A stretch of 64,000 nt of DNA from Nocardia sputorum (GTDB lineage: Bacteria; Actinomycetota; Actinomycetes; Mycobacteriales; Mycobacteriaceae). The translations under genes and the position numbers were made by a program. The notes under the pieces are model-generated. The model searched no databases, was not told the DNA's origin, and was given only the letters and a program-made list of their open reading frames with translations. This document shows, piece by piece, positions 23,271 to 31,918 of the stretch (position 1 is its first letter; every line of letters begins with the position of its first letter). Where the stretch lies: positions 1,984,001 through 2,048,000 of the forward strand of contig NZ_AP026978.1 in assembly GCF_027924405.1 (NCBI RefSeq). Reading direction: 5' to 3'.

Positions 23271-24239
23271 ATGACAATCGGGGAGCGGTTCGGCGCCGCC
23301 GGTTACGCGGCGGGTTGGCGGGTGGTGCGTGCGCTGCCGGAGCCGACGGCCCGGCGACTGTTCGAGTGGGGCGCCGACCGGGTCGCCCGGCGGGCCAACC
23401 GGGAGTTCCACGCGGGCGGCGCGCCGAACCCGTTGCGGCGCAATCTGGCACGTGTGCTCGGCGTGCTTCCGGCGGACGTGCCGGACGACTTGATCAGCGC
23501 GAGCATGCGGTCCTACGCCCGGTACTGGCGGGAAGCGTTCCGGCTGCCCACGATGGACCATGCCGCGATCGACTACTACGTCGGCGGGCTGGAACATCTG
23601 GATGCCGCGCTCGCCGAGGGCCGGGGCGTGGTCTTGGTGCTCCCGCACTCCGGCAACTGGGACATGGCGGGCGTCTGGCTGGTGCAGCACTACGGCGGCC
23701 TCACCACCGTGGCCGAGCGGCTGAAGCCGGAATCGCTGTTCGAGCGGTTCGTCGCCTACCGGGAGAGCCTCGGCTTCGAGGTGTTCCCGCTGACCGGTGG
23801 CGAGCAACCGCCGTTCGGTCAGTTGGCGGCGCGCCTGCGGCAGAACAAGGTCGTGTGCCTGATGGGTGAACGCGACCTCACCGGCAAAGGCGTTCCGGTT
23901 CAGTTCTTCGGTGAGCGCACCTGGATGCCCGCCGGCGCGGCGAAGCTGGCCATCGAGACCGGCGCGGCGCTGCTGCCGGTGCACGCGTGGTTCGAGGTCG
24001 ATGCCGACGGCCGCGAGAACTGGGGCCTGAAAACCGAGGCGGCACTGGATGTTTCCGCAGGGGTGGCCGCGGCCACCCAGGCGCTGGCAGACCGCTTCGC
24101 AGCGAATATCGCCGAGCATCCCGCGGATTGGCACATGCTGCAACCATTGTGGGAGAGCGATCTCTCGCCCCAGCGGCGCGCCATGATCGCGGCCGCGCAG
24201 GCGAGCCTCGAGGTCGAGCAGGGAGACGTATCGCCATGA
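23271..24239 (+). CDS. patA: phosphatidylinositol mannoside acyltransferase
   Basis: A 322-residue member of the LpxL/HtrB acyltransferase superfamily. The His-x4-Asp catalytic motif is in His-Ser-Gly-Asn-Trp-Asp near residue 130, and the later Gly-Glu-Arg-Asp-Leu-Thr block is also typical. As the counterpart of Rv2611c it adds a fatty acyl chain to PIM at the inner face of the membrane. ATG 23271 has GGGAG at 6 bp. It overlaps pimA by four bases (ATGA), so acylation and mannosylation enzymes are made together. Confidence 0.9.
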   Translation: MTIGERFGAAGYAAGWRVVRALPEPTARRLFEWGADRVARRANREFHAGGAPNPLRRNLARVLGVLPADVPDDLISASMRSYARYWREAFRLPTMDHAAIDYYVGGLEHLDAALAEGRGVVLVLPHSGNWDMAGVWLVQHYGGLTTVAERLKPESLFERFVAYRESLGFEVFPLTGGEQPPFGQLAARLRQNKVVCLMGERDLTGKGVPVQFFGERTWMPAGAAKLAIETGAALLPVHAWFEVDADGRENWGLKTEAALDVSAGVAAATQALADRFAANIAEHPADWHMLQPLWESDLSPQRRAMIAAAQASLEVEQGDVSP

Positions 24240-25360
24240 AGATCGGCATGGTCTGCCCCTATTCGTTCGACGTCCCCGGCGGGGTGCAGGCGCATGTGGT
24301 CGAACTGGCACGGGTGTTCCTCGAACGCGGGCACAAGGTGAGCGTTCTGGCGCCCGCGTCCGAGGGCACCCCGCTGCCGGAGTTCGTGGTGTCGGCGGGC
24401 CGAGCGGTGGCCATCCCGTACAACGGGTCGGTAGCCCGGCTGTCGTTCGGGCCCATGGCCTATGCCAGGATCCGCCGCTGGATCGACGGCAACGATTTCG
24501 ACGTGCTGCACATCCACGAACCGAACGCGCCCAGTCTGTCCATGCTCGCGCTGAAGATCGCCGAGGGCCCGATCGTCGCGACCTTTCACACCTCGACGAC
24601 GAAATCACTGGTGCTGAGCACTTTTCAGGGCGTACTGCGGCCGTACCACGAGAAGATCTCCGGCCGTATCGCGGTGTCGGAGCTGGCGCGCCGCTGGCAG
24701 GTCGAGGCGCTGGGCTCGGACGCGGTGGAGATCCCCAACGGTGTCGACGTCCCGGCGTTCGCCCGCGCGCCGATGCTGCCGGGCTATCCGCGCCCCGGTG
24801 GGACGGTGCTGTTCCTGGGACGCTACGACGAGCCGCGCAAGGGCATGGACGTGCTGCTCGGTGCGCTGCCCGAGCTGGTGGGCAGGCATCCCGACGTCGA
24901 GATCCTGATCGTGGGCCGCGGCGACGAGGACCGGCTGCGCCGCGAAGCGGGCACCTTGTCCGGTCACCTGCGTTTCCTCGGCCAGGTGTCCGACGAGGAG
25001 AAGGCTTCGGCGATGCGGAGCGCCGACGTGTACGTCGCGCCCAACTTGGGCGGGGAGAGCTTCGGCATCATCCTGATCGAGGCGATGGCGGCGGGCACCG
25101 CGGTCGTGGCCAGTGAGCTCGACGCCTTCCGCCGGGTGCTGCGGGACGGCACGGCAGGCATGCTGGTCCCGGTCGGCGATTCGGCGGCCTTGGCGGCCGC
25201 GCTGCACACCGTGCTCACCGACGACGTGCGCAGGGAAGCCCTGGTGCACACCGCGACGCAGGTGGTCGGCGAGTACGACTGGCCGGTGGTGGCCGAACAG
25301 ATCCTGCGCGTCTACGAGACGGTGACCGTCGGCGACACCAGAGTGCGGGCTGCCGGATGA
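24236..25360 (+). CDS. pimA: phosphatidylinositol alpha-mannosyltransferase
   Basis: A 374-residue GT4-family, GT-B-fold glycosyltransferase. The N-terminal glycine loop Pro-Gly-Gly-Val-Gln-Ala-His, the His-Ile-His-Glu-Pro motif near residue 86 and the donor-site Glu-Ser-Phe-Gly-Ile-Ile-Leu-Ile-Glu-Ala near residue 275 (EX7E) are all present. It transfers mannose from GDP-mannose to phosphatidylinositol, the first mannosylation of PIM. Positional match to Rv2610c. Start overlaps patA and stop overlaps the next gene, each by ATGA. Confidence 0.95.
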   Translation: MKIGMVCPYSFDVPGGVQAHVVELARVFLERGHKVSVLAPASEGTPLPEFVVSAGRAVAIPYNGSVARLSFGPMAYARIRRWIDGNDFDVLHIHEPNAPSLSMLALKIAEGPIVATFHTSTTKSLVLSTFQGVLRPYHEKISGRIAVSELARRWQVEALGSDAVEIPNGVDVPAFARAPMLPGYPRPGGTVLFLGRYDEPRKGMDVLLGALPELVGRHPDVEILIVGRGDEDRLRREAGTLSGHLRFLGQVSDEEKASAMRSADVYVAPNLGGESFGIILIEAMAAGTAVVASELDAFRRVLRDGTAGMLVPVGDSAALAAALHTVLTDDVRREALVHTATQVVGEYDWPVVAEQILRVYETVTVGDTRVRAAG

Positions 25361-26403
25361 TCACCTTCTCCGCGACGACCGTTCTCGTCCTCGCGCTGAT
25401 CGCCGCGGTCGTCGTGGCGATCGGGCTGTGGGCGTATTCCACCGCCAACCGCCTGGACCGGCTGCACGTGCGCTCCGACCAGTCCTGGCAGGCACTCGAC
25501 GCGGCGCTGGCCCGGCGGGCGGTGGTGGCCCGGTCGGTCGCCATGGCGATCGCGGGCCCGGTATCCGATCCGGCCATGGCGGAGCAGGCCAGACAGCTGT
25601 CGGCGCTCGCGGACCGGGCCGAGCGCACCGGTCGTGACGAACGCGAGACCGTGGAGAACCGGCTGTCTTCCGCGTTGTCGGCGGTCGACATCGGCACGCT
25701 GCGCCCCCAGTTGGTCGCCGAACTGGCCGACGCCGAAGCCCGGGTGCTGATCGCCCGCCGTTTCCACAACGACGCCGTGCGCGACACGCTGGCGCTGCGC
25801 ACGCGCCGCTCGGTCCGCATCCTGCACCTCGGCGGTACCGCACCGCTGCCGTCCTACTTCGAGATCACCGAGCGCGCCACCCCTGCGGCGTCCACGGGCC
25901 TGGCGGTCGACACCATCCGCACCACCGCGCGGGTCGTGCTGTTCGACGAAAACGACCGGACGCTGCTGATGCGCGGCAACGACCCGAAGACGCCGGAGGT
26001 GTCGTTCTGGTTCACCGTCGGCGGCGGCGTGGAGCCGGGGGAGAGCCTGCGTTCGGCGGCGGTGCGGGAACTCTACGACGAGACCGGATATCGCGCGGAT
26101 CCGGCCGACCTGCGCGGCCCCATCTGGCGGCGGGTCGCGGTGTTTCCGTTCGACGGTGAGCTGATCCGCTCCGAGGAACTGTTCTTCGCGCTGCGCGGGC
26201 GGGCTTTCGAGCCGCACGCGGCGAACCGGACGCTGATCGAACGCCGCTCCATCACCGGGCACCGATGGTGCACCGCGGCGGACATCGTCGCGCTGGACCG
26301 CTCCGGCGAGACGGTCTACCCATATCACTTGGACGAACTGCTCGCCGAAGCGGCCGAGGCGGCGTCGGGAACCGCCGATCCGGAGGTCCGTTCCATCCGC
26401 TGA
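25357..26403 (+). CDS. membrane-anchored NUDIX hydrolase
   Basis: A 348-residue protein matching the position of Rv2609c. Residues 5-25 are a membrane helix; residues about 30-165 are LemA-like helices; residues about 185-325 are a NUDIX domain. The Nudix box is intact (Gly-Val-Glu-Pro-Gly-Glu-x7-Arg-Glu-Leu-Tyr-Asp-Glu-Thr-Gly-Tyr), so it should hydrolyse a nucleoside-diphosphate-linked substrate. Given the operon, GDP-mannose or CDP-diacylglycerol turnover is possible, but that is inference. The start overlaps pimA. Last gene of the thrS operon. Confidence 0.85.
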   Translation: MITFSATTVLVLALIAAVVVAIGLWAYSTANRLDRLHVRSDQSWQALDAALARRAVVARSVAMAIAGPVSDPAMAEQARQLSALADRAERTGRDERETVENRLSSALSAVDIGTLRPQLVAELADAEARVLIARRFHNDAVRDTLALRTRRSVRILHLGGTAPLPSYFEITERATPAASTGLAVDTIRTTARVVLFDENDRTLLMRGNDPKTPEVSFWFTVGGGVEPGESLRSAAVRELYDETGYRADPADLRGPIWRRVAVFPFDGELIRSEELFFALRGRAFEPHAANRTLIERRSITGHRWCTAADIVALDRSGETVYPYHLDELLAEAAEAASGTADPEVRSIR

Positions 26404-26431
26404 CCGGCCGCACGACGGGGTGTGATGTGTT

Positions 26432-26443
26432 TCACGATCGTGA
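26432..26443. promoter_or_regulatory. 12-bp perfect palindrome TCACGATCGTGA
   Basis: A perfect palindrome in the gap after the NUDIX gene, about 120 bp before a possible small ORF. It looks like a dimeric repressor site or promoter element; the cognate regulator is unknown. Confidence 0.4.
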
Positions 26444-26513
26444 TACCGTCGCGATGATTCGGGGCGCCGAAGGGTACTGCTGACAGGGACGCATGCCAGT
26501 TCGGTGTCGTGGT

Positions 26514-26528
26514 CCCGCTGTCAGCGGG
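26514..26528 (+). terminator. possible terminator of the thrS-pimA operon
   Basis: CCCGCT and AGCGGG form a 6-bp stem with a 3-nt loop, followed by GGCGTTTCT. A short stem and a weak U-tract, so only a candidate. Confidence 0.4.
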
Positions 26529-26561
26529 GCGTTTCTGCTCGGTTGTGGAGGTAGTTGGTTC

Positions 26562-26654
26562 ATGTCGTACCTGCTGTTCGATTTCCTGTTGCCGCTGATC
26601 GGACCCGCGGCCGCGGAGTACTGGGCGACGTTGCTGGTGGTCGGCCCGCTGTGA
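26562..26654 (+). CDS. possible 30-residue membrane peptide
   Basis: ATG 26562 to TGA 26654 encodes 30 residues, nearly all hydrophobic (Tyr-Leu-Leu-Phe-Asp-Phe-Leu-Leu-Pro-Leu-Ile, then Trp-Ala-Thr-Leu-Leu-Val-Val-Gly). GGAGG lies about 10 bp upstream. It sits between the end of the thrS operon and pdxS. Good ribosome-binding site and membrane-peptide composition favour a real gene; length and lack of a known family count against it. Confidence 0.4.
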   Translation: MSYLLFDFLLPLIGPAAAEYWATLLVVGPL

Positions 26655-26770
26655 TCCAGCGCCCGGCGCAGGCCGGTGCGGCGCCGGGACGGCACGACAG
26701 CCGAGCCTTCCCGGCGTAGGGCGCCATAACCGAGATCACACCAGGCCAGTGCCCTCCAACTGGCTATCAA

Positions 26771-26795
26771 GTGGCCTTTTGCGGCCACCTAGAAT
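26771..26795 (+). promoter_or_regulatory. inverted repeat and -10 box before pdxS
   Basis: GTGGCC (26771-26776) and GGCCAC (26783-26788) are 6-bp arms six bases apart, immediately followed by TAGAAT (26790-26795), a good -10 hexamer 54 bp before the pdxS start. Overlap of repeat and promoter suggests a regulator site. In corynebacteria pdxST is controlled by the MocR-type PdxR; no pdxR gene is in this window. Confidence 0.5.
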
Positions 26796-26849
26796 CGTGG
26801 CGTTCGACCCCGAGTGATCGATTGGCGCACATGCCTGGAGGAGTTTGCC

Positions 26850-27752
26850 GTGACCACCCCTGAGACCACCCAGACCGTCGGTACCGCCCGCGTCAAGCGC
26901 GGCATGGCCGAGATGCTCAAGGGTGGGGTGATCATGGATGTCGTCACGCCGGAGCAGGCCAAGATCGCCGAGGACGCCGGCGCGGTCGCGGTGATGGCGC
27001 TGGAGCGGGTGCCCGCCGACATCCGTGCCCAGGGCGGCGTGTCCCGGATGAGCGATCCGGACATGATCGACGGCATCATCTCGGCGGTGTCCATTCCGGT
27101 GATGGCGAAGGCCCGGATCGGCCACTTCGTGGAGGCGCAGATCCTGCAGAGCCTCGGTGTCGACTACATCGATGAGTCCGAGGTGCTCACCCCCGCCGAC
27201 TACGCCAACCACATCGACAAGTGGAACTTCACCGTGCCGTTCGTCTGCGGCGCCACCAACCTCGGCGAGGCACTGCGCCGGATCACCGAGGGCGCGGCCA
27301 TGATTCGCTCCAAGGGCGAGGCCGGCACCGGTGACGTGTCCAACGCGACCACGCACATGCGCAAGATCCGGCAGGAGATCCGCCGGCTGTCGTCGCTGCC
27401 GGAGGACGAGCTGTTCGTCGCGGCCAAGGAGCTGCAGGCGCCCTACGAGCTGGTCCGCGAGATCGCCGAGACCGGCAAGCTGCCGGTCGTGCTGTTCACC
27501 GCGGGCGGCATCGCCACCCCCGCCGACGCCGCGATGATGATGCAGCTCGGCGCCGAGGGCGTGTTCGTGGGGTCGGGCATCTTCAAGTCCGGCAACCCGG
27601 CCCAGCGCGCCGCCGCCATCGTCAAGGCCACCACCTTCTACGACGATCCGGACGTCCTGGCCAAGGTGTCGCGCGGTCTCGGCGAGGCGATGGTCGGCAT
27701 CAACGTCGAGGAGATTGCGCAGCCGCACCGCCTGGCCGAGCGCGGTTGGTGA
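26850..27752 (+). CDS. pdxS: pyridoxal 5'-phosphate synthase, PdxS subunit
   Basis: A 300-residue TIM-barrel synthase subunit that makes PLP from ribose 5-phosphate, glyceraldehyde 3-phosphate and ammonia. Hallmarks are [16 protein letters not shown] with its active-site lysine, Gly-Glu-Ala-Gly-Thr-Gly, and the C-terminal [10 protein letters not shown]. GTG 26850 has GGAGGAG at about 6 bp. The glutaminase partner pdxT lies 4.2 kb downstream rather than next door, because six genes, five of them apparently inserted, stand between them. Confidence 0.96.
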   Translation: MTTPETTQTVGTARVKRGMAEMLKGGVIMDVVTPEQAKIAEDAGAVAVMALERVPADIRAQGGVSRMSDPDMIDGIISAVSIPVMAKARIGHFVEAQILQSLGVDYIDESEVLTPADYANHIDKWNFTVPFVCGATNLGEALRRITEGAAMIRSKGEAGTGDVSNATTHMRKIRQEIRRLSSLPEDELFVAAKELQAPYELVREIAETGKLPVVLFTAGGIATPADAAMMMQLGAEGVFVGSGIFKSGNPAQRAAAIVKATTFYDDPDVLAKVSRGLGEAMVGINVEEIAQPHRLAERGW

Positions 27753-27776
27753 TTCCCGGCCGGTAGCGTCTGCCGC

Positions 27777-28661
27777 GTGGAGTTGCGGCAGCTGCGGTAC
27801 TTCGTGGTTCTGGCGGAGGAGTTGCACTTCCGCCGGGCCGCGGAGCGATTGTTCATCTCGACGCCCACGCTCAGCCAGCAGATCAAGGTGCTGGAGCGGG
27901 AGCTGGGCGGCCCACTGCTGGTCCGGGAGCCGCGGGTGGAGCTGACGGCCGCGGGCGCGGTGCTGCTGCGCACCGGCAAGGACGTGCTGCGCGCGATGGA
28001 CGACGCGGTCCGGCAGACCCGGCGCGCCGCCGTGGCAGGCGCCCCGGTGCTGCGCCTGGGACTGTTGAACGGCGTCCCGCCGTGGCTGCCCGCCCGCATC
28101 GACAGCCTGCTCACCGCCGCAGTGCCCGGCGGTAGCTTGGTGCTCACCGGGGGGACCACCGCCGATCAGGTGCGCTTCCTCGATGACGACGAAGTCGACC
28201 TTGCGCTCCTCCGCACCCCGGTCGAGCTGCCCGAACGCTTCGCGCAACGCGCGGCGGCCCGCGAGGAACTGGGCGTGGTGATGTCCGAGCGGCATCCGCT
28301 CGCGAGCGCGGCGCTGCTCGACCCGGCCGAGCTCAGTGGTCACGAGCTGATCTTGTTCGCGCGTGAATCCGCTGCGGGCCTACATGATTCGCTGTTGCGC
28401 ACGCTCGCGGGACACGGCGCCCGGGTACGGCTGAGTGACAGTGCGATGGGGCATGCGCAGATGCTCGCGGTGCTGCCGTCACGGCCCGACGTGATCGGGC
28501 TCGGTTCGTCGCGCGTGAACGGCCTGCCCGGTCTGGTCTGGCGGCCGCTGCGCGGCGCGCCGCTACGGGTGACTTACGCGGTCGCCTGGCGCGCGGCGGT
28601 GCGCGATCCCGCCGTCGCGGCGCTGGTCGCCGCGCTGACGGGCGAACTGTCGGCGGAATAG
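27777..28661 (+). CDS. LysR-family transcriptional regulator
   Basis: A 294-residue LysR-type regulator. Its N-terminal helix-turn-helix reads Glu-Leu-Arg-Gln-Leu-Arg-Tyr-Phe-Val-Val-Leu-Ala-Glu-Glu-Leu-His-Phe, then Thr-Leu-Ser-Gln-Gln-Ile-Lys-Val-Leu-Glu. An effector-binding domain follows from residue 90. It starts at GTG only 24 bp after pdxS, so read-through is likely. It is not part of the mycobacterial pdxS-tesB-pdxT order and begins the five-gene insertion; its target is not evident. Confidence 0.85.
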   Translation: MELRQLRYFVVLAEELHFRRAAERLFISTPTLSQQIKVLERELGGPLLVREPRVELTAAGAVLLRTGKDVLRAMDDAVRQTRRAAVAGAPVLRLGLLNGVPPWLPARIDSLLTAAVPGGSLVLTGGTTADQVRFLDDDEVDLALLRTPVELPERFAQRAAAREELGVVMSERHPLASAALLDPAELSGHELILFARESAAGLHDSLLRTLAGHGARVRLSDSAMGHAQMLAVLPSRPDVIGLGSSRVNGLPGLVWRPLRGAPLRVTYAVAWRAAVRDPAVAALVAALTGELSAE

Positions 28662-28823
28662 GCCGCGCGGCCCGCTTCCGGTGCTAGGTTCAACTCTTAC
28701 GGCGGCCGCAAGGTCGTCTCATGGTTCTCACAATCACGCTCAGTAGCTTCGCCATTCGATGGCCGTCCCGGCCATGTCGCGCCCTCCCACCGTCGGATCG
28801 ATCCGAGCGCAAAGGACGAACAG

Positions 28824-29318
28824 TTGAAGCTTCTCAAGACCGGACGCATCGCAGCAGCGGGCCTGGCCCTCGTGGCCGCCCTGAGCCTCGCAGCCTGCGG
28901 CAGCGACGACAAGAGCGACTCGCCCAAGTCCACCCGCACGACAGCAGGCGCCTCGGCGACCGTGACCACGCCCGCCGCGCCCACCGCCGACGAGCTCAAC
29001 GCCATGTTGCAGAAGGCGCTCGACCCCGCGGTGCCGAACGAGCAGAAACTCGACTCCGTGCAGGGCATCGAAGCCGATCCCGGCCTGCCCAACCGGTTGG
29101 CCGAAGCGTTCCGGCAGGCGAACGCCACGGCGGTGGTCACCGGAGTGACCGCCTTCGGCGACAGCGTCACCGCCCAGGCCAAGTTCACCATCAACGGGCA
29201 GGAGAACCAGGTCGACGTTCCGTTCGTGCTGGACGGCGGCAAGTGGAAGGTGCAGAAGACGTGGGCTTGCCAAGCGCTCGCCAACCTGAACCAGCAATCC
29301 CCGGCCTGCATCCCCTGA
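28824..29318 (+). CDS. MTB12-like secreted lipoprotein
   Basis: A 164-residue lipoprotein. A signal peptide ends in the lipobox Leu-Ser-Leu-Ala-Ala-Cys (Cys at residue 26), followed by a Ser/Thr/Pro-rich linker (residues 27-50). The C-terminal domain (Leu-Gln-Lys-Ala-Leu-Asp-Pro-Ala-Val-Pro ... Lys-Leu-Asp-Ser-Val-Gln-Gly) resembles the low-molecular-weight antigen MTB12 domain, which has an NTF2-like fold. TTG 28824 has AAAGGAC at 6 bp. Closed by a hairpin at 29328-29354. A surface role is likely; function unknown. Confidence 0.7.
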   Translation: MKLLKTGRIAAAGLALVAALSLAACGSDDKSDSPKSTRTTAGASATVTTPAAPTADELNAMLQKALDPAVPNEQKLDSVQGIEADPGLPNRLAEAFRQANATAVVTGVTAFGDSVTAQAKFTINGQENQVDVPFVLDGGKWKVQKTWACQALANLNQQSPACIP

Positions 29319-29327
29319 CGGGTGGAA

Positions 29328-29354
29328 ACGGGGCGGTGAGGCGCGCCGCCCCGT
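29328..29354 (+). terminator. hairpin terminator after the lipoprotein gene
   Basis: ACGGGGCGG and CCGCCCCGT, 9-bp arms with a 9-nt loop, ten bases after the stop; no U-tract. Confidence 0.65.
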
Positions 29355-29456
29355 GCGCCCCGGATCCGTCCCCCGGCCTGCGGTGTTAGGCCCGGGCTAA
29401 GGCGTATTCGGCAGCGCGACATGGACACTCGACCGCGGCGATGGTCGGCTGGAGCC

Positions 29457-30191
29457 ATGACAGCAAGCAGGACATCACCCGAACGTGTCGTCGTCGTGGG
29501 CGGCGGCTCCGGCATGGGACTGGCGCTGGCGGCCGCGCTGATCGCCGAGGGTGCGGAGGTCACCATCGCAGGTCGTTCGGCCGAACGGCTGGCCGCGGCG
29601 GAGCGCACCCTGTCCGAGGGGCCGGGCACGGTGCGCTCGGTGGTCGCGGACATCACTCGCGAAGCGGACCTCGAGCGTTTGTTCGCCGAGCGGGAGCCGG
29701 TCGATCACGTCGTCACCACCGCCGCCGATGTCACCGGCGCCTATCGGCCACTGGCCGGGTTCGACCCCGACCTGGCTCGGAATCTGTTGTTGTCCAAGCT
29801 GATCGGCCCCACGCTGCTGGCCAAGCACGCCCGGGTGGTGCCCGGCGGTTCGGTGACCTTCACCTCCGGCGTCGCGGCCTATCGGCCGGCGCCGGGCGGC
29901 GCCATGGTGGCGGCCGTCAACGGCGCCCTCGCCTCACTGGCCTATGCCCTGGCCCTCGAACTCGGGCCCGTCCGGGTCAACGTGGTCTCACCAGGATGGG
30001 TCGACACCCCGATCTGGGACACCATCGCGGGGCCCGCGAAGACCGAACGTCACCAGCAGCTCGCCGCCCGCCTGCCCGTCGGTCGCATCGGCCGTCCCTC
30101 CGATATCGCGCAGGCGATGCTGGGGGTGATGCGCAATCCCTTCATCACCGGCACCGTCCTGCACGTGGACGGGGGACATCGGCTGGTGTGA
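29457..30191 (+). CDS. atypical short-chain dehydrogenase/reductase
   Basis: A 244-residue SDR. The nucleotide motif Gly-Gly-Gly-Ser-Gly-Met-Gly and the Asn-Val-Val-Ser-Pro-Gly-Trp-Val and Gly-Thr-Val-Leu-His-Val-Asp-Gly-Gly blocks are classical. Where the catalytic Tyr-x3-Lys should stand, the protein reads Ala-Met-Val-Ala-Ala-Val-Asn-Gly-Ala-Leu, so Tyr and Lys both appear absent while the Ser region (Thr-Ser-Gly-Val) is kept. A related SDR subgroup with this change exists as I recall, so it may not be a decayed gene, but standard reductase chemistry is doubtful. Start ATG 29457 has GGAG very close; ATG 29421 is the alternative. Confidence 0.75.
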   Translation: MTASRTSPERVVVVGGGSGMGLALAAALIAEGAEVTIAGRSAERLAAAERTLSEGPGTVRSVVADITREADLERLFAEREPVDHVVTTAADVTGAYRPLAGFDPDLARNLLLSKLIGPTLLAKHARVVPGGSVTFTSGVAAYRPAPGGAMVAAVNGALASLAYALALELGPVRVNVVSPGWVDTPIWDTIAGPAKTERHQQLAARLPVGRIGRPSDIAQAMLGVMRNPFITGTVLHVDGGHRLV

Positions 30192-30238
30192 CCGATGCCG
30201 AGCAACATGTCGCTACGTTGCTATGCGCATTCGACTAT

Positions 30239-30262
30239 CCGATCCGACGCTCATCGGATCGG
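30239..30262. terminator. hairpin between convergent genes
   Basis: CCGATCCG (30239-30246) and CGGATCGG (30255-30262), 8-bp arms with an 8-nt loop, between the SDR gene and the convergent kinase-like gene. Confidence 0.5.
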
Positions 30263-30288
30263 GCGAGAACGGCAGAGACGGCACGAAC

Positions 30289-30915
30289 CTAGTCCGCCTG
30301 GTTCTCGTCGACTCGAAGCGCCGGCCGATCAGGGTGGTCCCAGCGGACGAAGAAGGTCGGAGGGGAGGGGTTCTCGGCGTCGTGGCGCAGGAGGGCGGGA
30401 ATCGTCCACCGTGCTTCGGGCGGGGTGCGGCGGCGGAGTGCGGCTTCGGACAGGTCCAGTCGAAGGGTCACGTCGGCGTCGAGGTGGCGGCCCGCGAGCA
30501 TCGGCCCCGCGATGACGAGGGTGGTCGCGGGCAGCGCCGTCCGGATCGCGGCGCGCGCGGACCGGTCAGCGGCTTCGTCCCAGAGGGCGGGCAGCCACCG
30601 GCCGTGGCCGCGGAGCGCATCGATCACTTCGCGGCGCAGCGCGGCATAGTCGAACCAGGCGGTGCGATAGGACATCTCGTCGGTGCGCCCGAACTCCATG
30701 CGCAGTGAGGCGGGTCGTACGTAGTCGTGCAGGGAGACCATGTCGGCCGACCGGCCCGCGTCGCGCAGCGCCGCGACGATCCGCCGGGCGAGCGCCGCCG
30801 GATCGGCCGCGTCCGCGCCGTCGACGGCGATCACCGTGTGCGAGGTCGCGGTCAGGACAGGACGGGACACCCGCTCGACGAGGCTGTCGGGTGTGATGGG
30901 CAGAAAGCGTGGCAC
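30289..30915 (-). CDS. uridine-kinase-like protein with degenerate P-loop
   Basis: A 208-residue protein similar in layout to actinobacterial uridine-kinase-like NTPases: an N-terminal strand Val-Ile-Ala-Val-Asp-Gly, a switch region with [14 protein letters not shown] before the lid, and the C-terminal Trp-Asp-His-Pro-Asp-Arg-Pro. The Walker A loop, normally Gly-x4-Gly-Lys-Thr, reads Gly-Ala-Asp-Ala-Ala-Asp-Pro-Ala-Ala, so the phosphate-binding Lys and Thr are missing. It may be a non-catalytic paralogue. GTG 30915 lacks a strong ribosome-binding site. Divergent from tesB, 104 bp between starts. Confidence 0.6.
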   Translation of the reverse strand: MPRFLPITPDSLVERVSRPVLTATSHTVIAVDGADAADPAALARRIVAALRDAGRSADMVSLHDYVRPASLRMEFGRTDEMSYRTAWFDYAALRREVIDALRGHGRWLPALWDEAADRSARAAIRTALPATTLVIAGPMLAGRHLDADVTLRLDLSEAALRRRTPPEARWTIPALLRHDAENPSPPTFFVRWDHPDRPALRVDENQAD

Positions 30916-31019
30916 CGGTCCATCTCAGCAAAGTCGGGACGGCCGGGAGCGTGGGCGTTGCCGGTCGTTCACCGGCGGCCGACCGGCGAAGCCGCGAGCG
31001 GCCGGGATAATCTCAGCGC

Positions 31020-31841
31020 ATGGCGACAATCGAAGAGGCGCTGGAGATAGAGCGGCTGGAGCGGGACATCTTCCGTGGCGCGTCCACCAAGACCCAGCTG
31101 CAGCGCACATTCGGCGGCCAGGTTGCCGGCCAGGCGCTCGTGTCCGCGGTGCGGACGGTGGAACCGCGATTCCAAGTGCACTCGCTGCACGGCTACTTCC
31201 TGCGGCCGGGCAATCCGCAAGAGCCCACGGTCTACCAGGTCGAGCGCATCCGCGACGGCCGGTCGTTCTGCACCCGCCGGGTCACCGGCATCCAGGAGGG
31301 CGCCGCGATCTTCACCATGTCGGCGTCGTTCCACGTCGGCGACCAGGGACCGGAGCACCAGGACGTCATGCCCGACGTCCCGATGCCGGACGATCTGCCC
31401 GACGCGAGCACCACGATGTCGCCCGAACGGCTGTGGGCGATGCGCGAATGGGAACACTGGGACATCCGCATGGTCCCGCAGGAGAACGTGTCCCGCCGCG
31501 ACGGCGTGGTCTCCCAGCAGCAGGTGTGGTTCCGCTACCGGCACCTGCTGCCCGACGATCCGCTGCTGCACGTGTGCACCCTCGCCTACATGAGCGATAT
31601 GACGCTGCTGGGTTCCTCCAAGGTCATCCATCCCGACGAGCCGACCCAGAACGCCTCGCTCGATCACGCGATGTGGTTCCTGCGGCCGTTCCGCGCCGAC
31701 GAGTGGCTGCTCTACGACCAGTCGTCGCCATCCGCTGGATTCGGCCGGGGCCTGACCGGCGGCAAGATCTTCACCACGGAGGGCAAGCTGGTTGCCGCCG
31801 TGGTGCAGGAAGGCCTCATCCGAACGATGCGCGAGGACTGA
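31020..31841 (+). CDS. tesB: acyl-CoA thioesterase II
   Basis: A 273-residue double-hotdog thioesterase that cleaves acyl-CoA to free acid and CoA. Family marks: [21 protein letters not shown] near residue 58, catalytic Asp in [10 protein letters not shown] in Ser-Asp-Met-Thr-Leu-Leu, and Gln in Val-Gln-Glu-Gly-Leu-Ile-Arg near the end. In M. tuberculosis tesB2 (Rv2605c) lies directly between snzP and snoP. Here it keeps its place before pdxT but is separated from pdxS by inserted genes. Confidence 0.92.
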   Translation: MATIEEALEIERLERDIFRGASTKTQLQRTFGGQVAGQALVSAVRTVEPRFQVHSLHGYFLRPGNPQEPTVYQVERIRDGRSFCTRRVTGIQEGAAIFTMSASFHVGDQGPEHQDVMPDVPMPDDLPDASTTMSPERLWAMREWEHWDIRMVPQENVSRRDGVVSQQQVWFRYRHLLPDDPLLHVCTLAYMSDMTLLGSSKVIHPDEPTQNASLDHAMWFLRPFRADEWLLYDQSSPSAGFGRGLTGGKIFTTEGKLVAAVVQEGLIRTMRED

Positions 31842-31918
31842 TCCGGGGCTGCGGTGAGGTGCGCGTGGCAGGCGACCGTGAGCGGGCCCACATCGGCCGG
31901 GCTCGTAAGCTTTCCGGC

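Noticed and set aside
26404..26849. Riboswitch before pdxS
   Set aside because: No known PLP riboswitch, and the hairpins are too short for other classes.
30740..31918. In-frame extension upstream of pdxT
   Set aside because: Runs antisense to the kinase-like gene and out of frame through tesB; PdxT similarity begins only after 31919.
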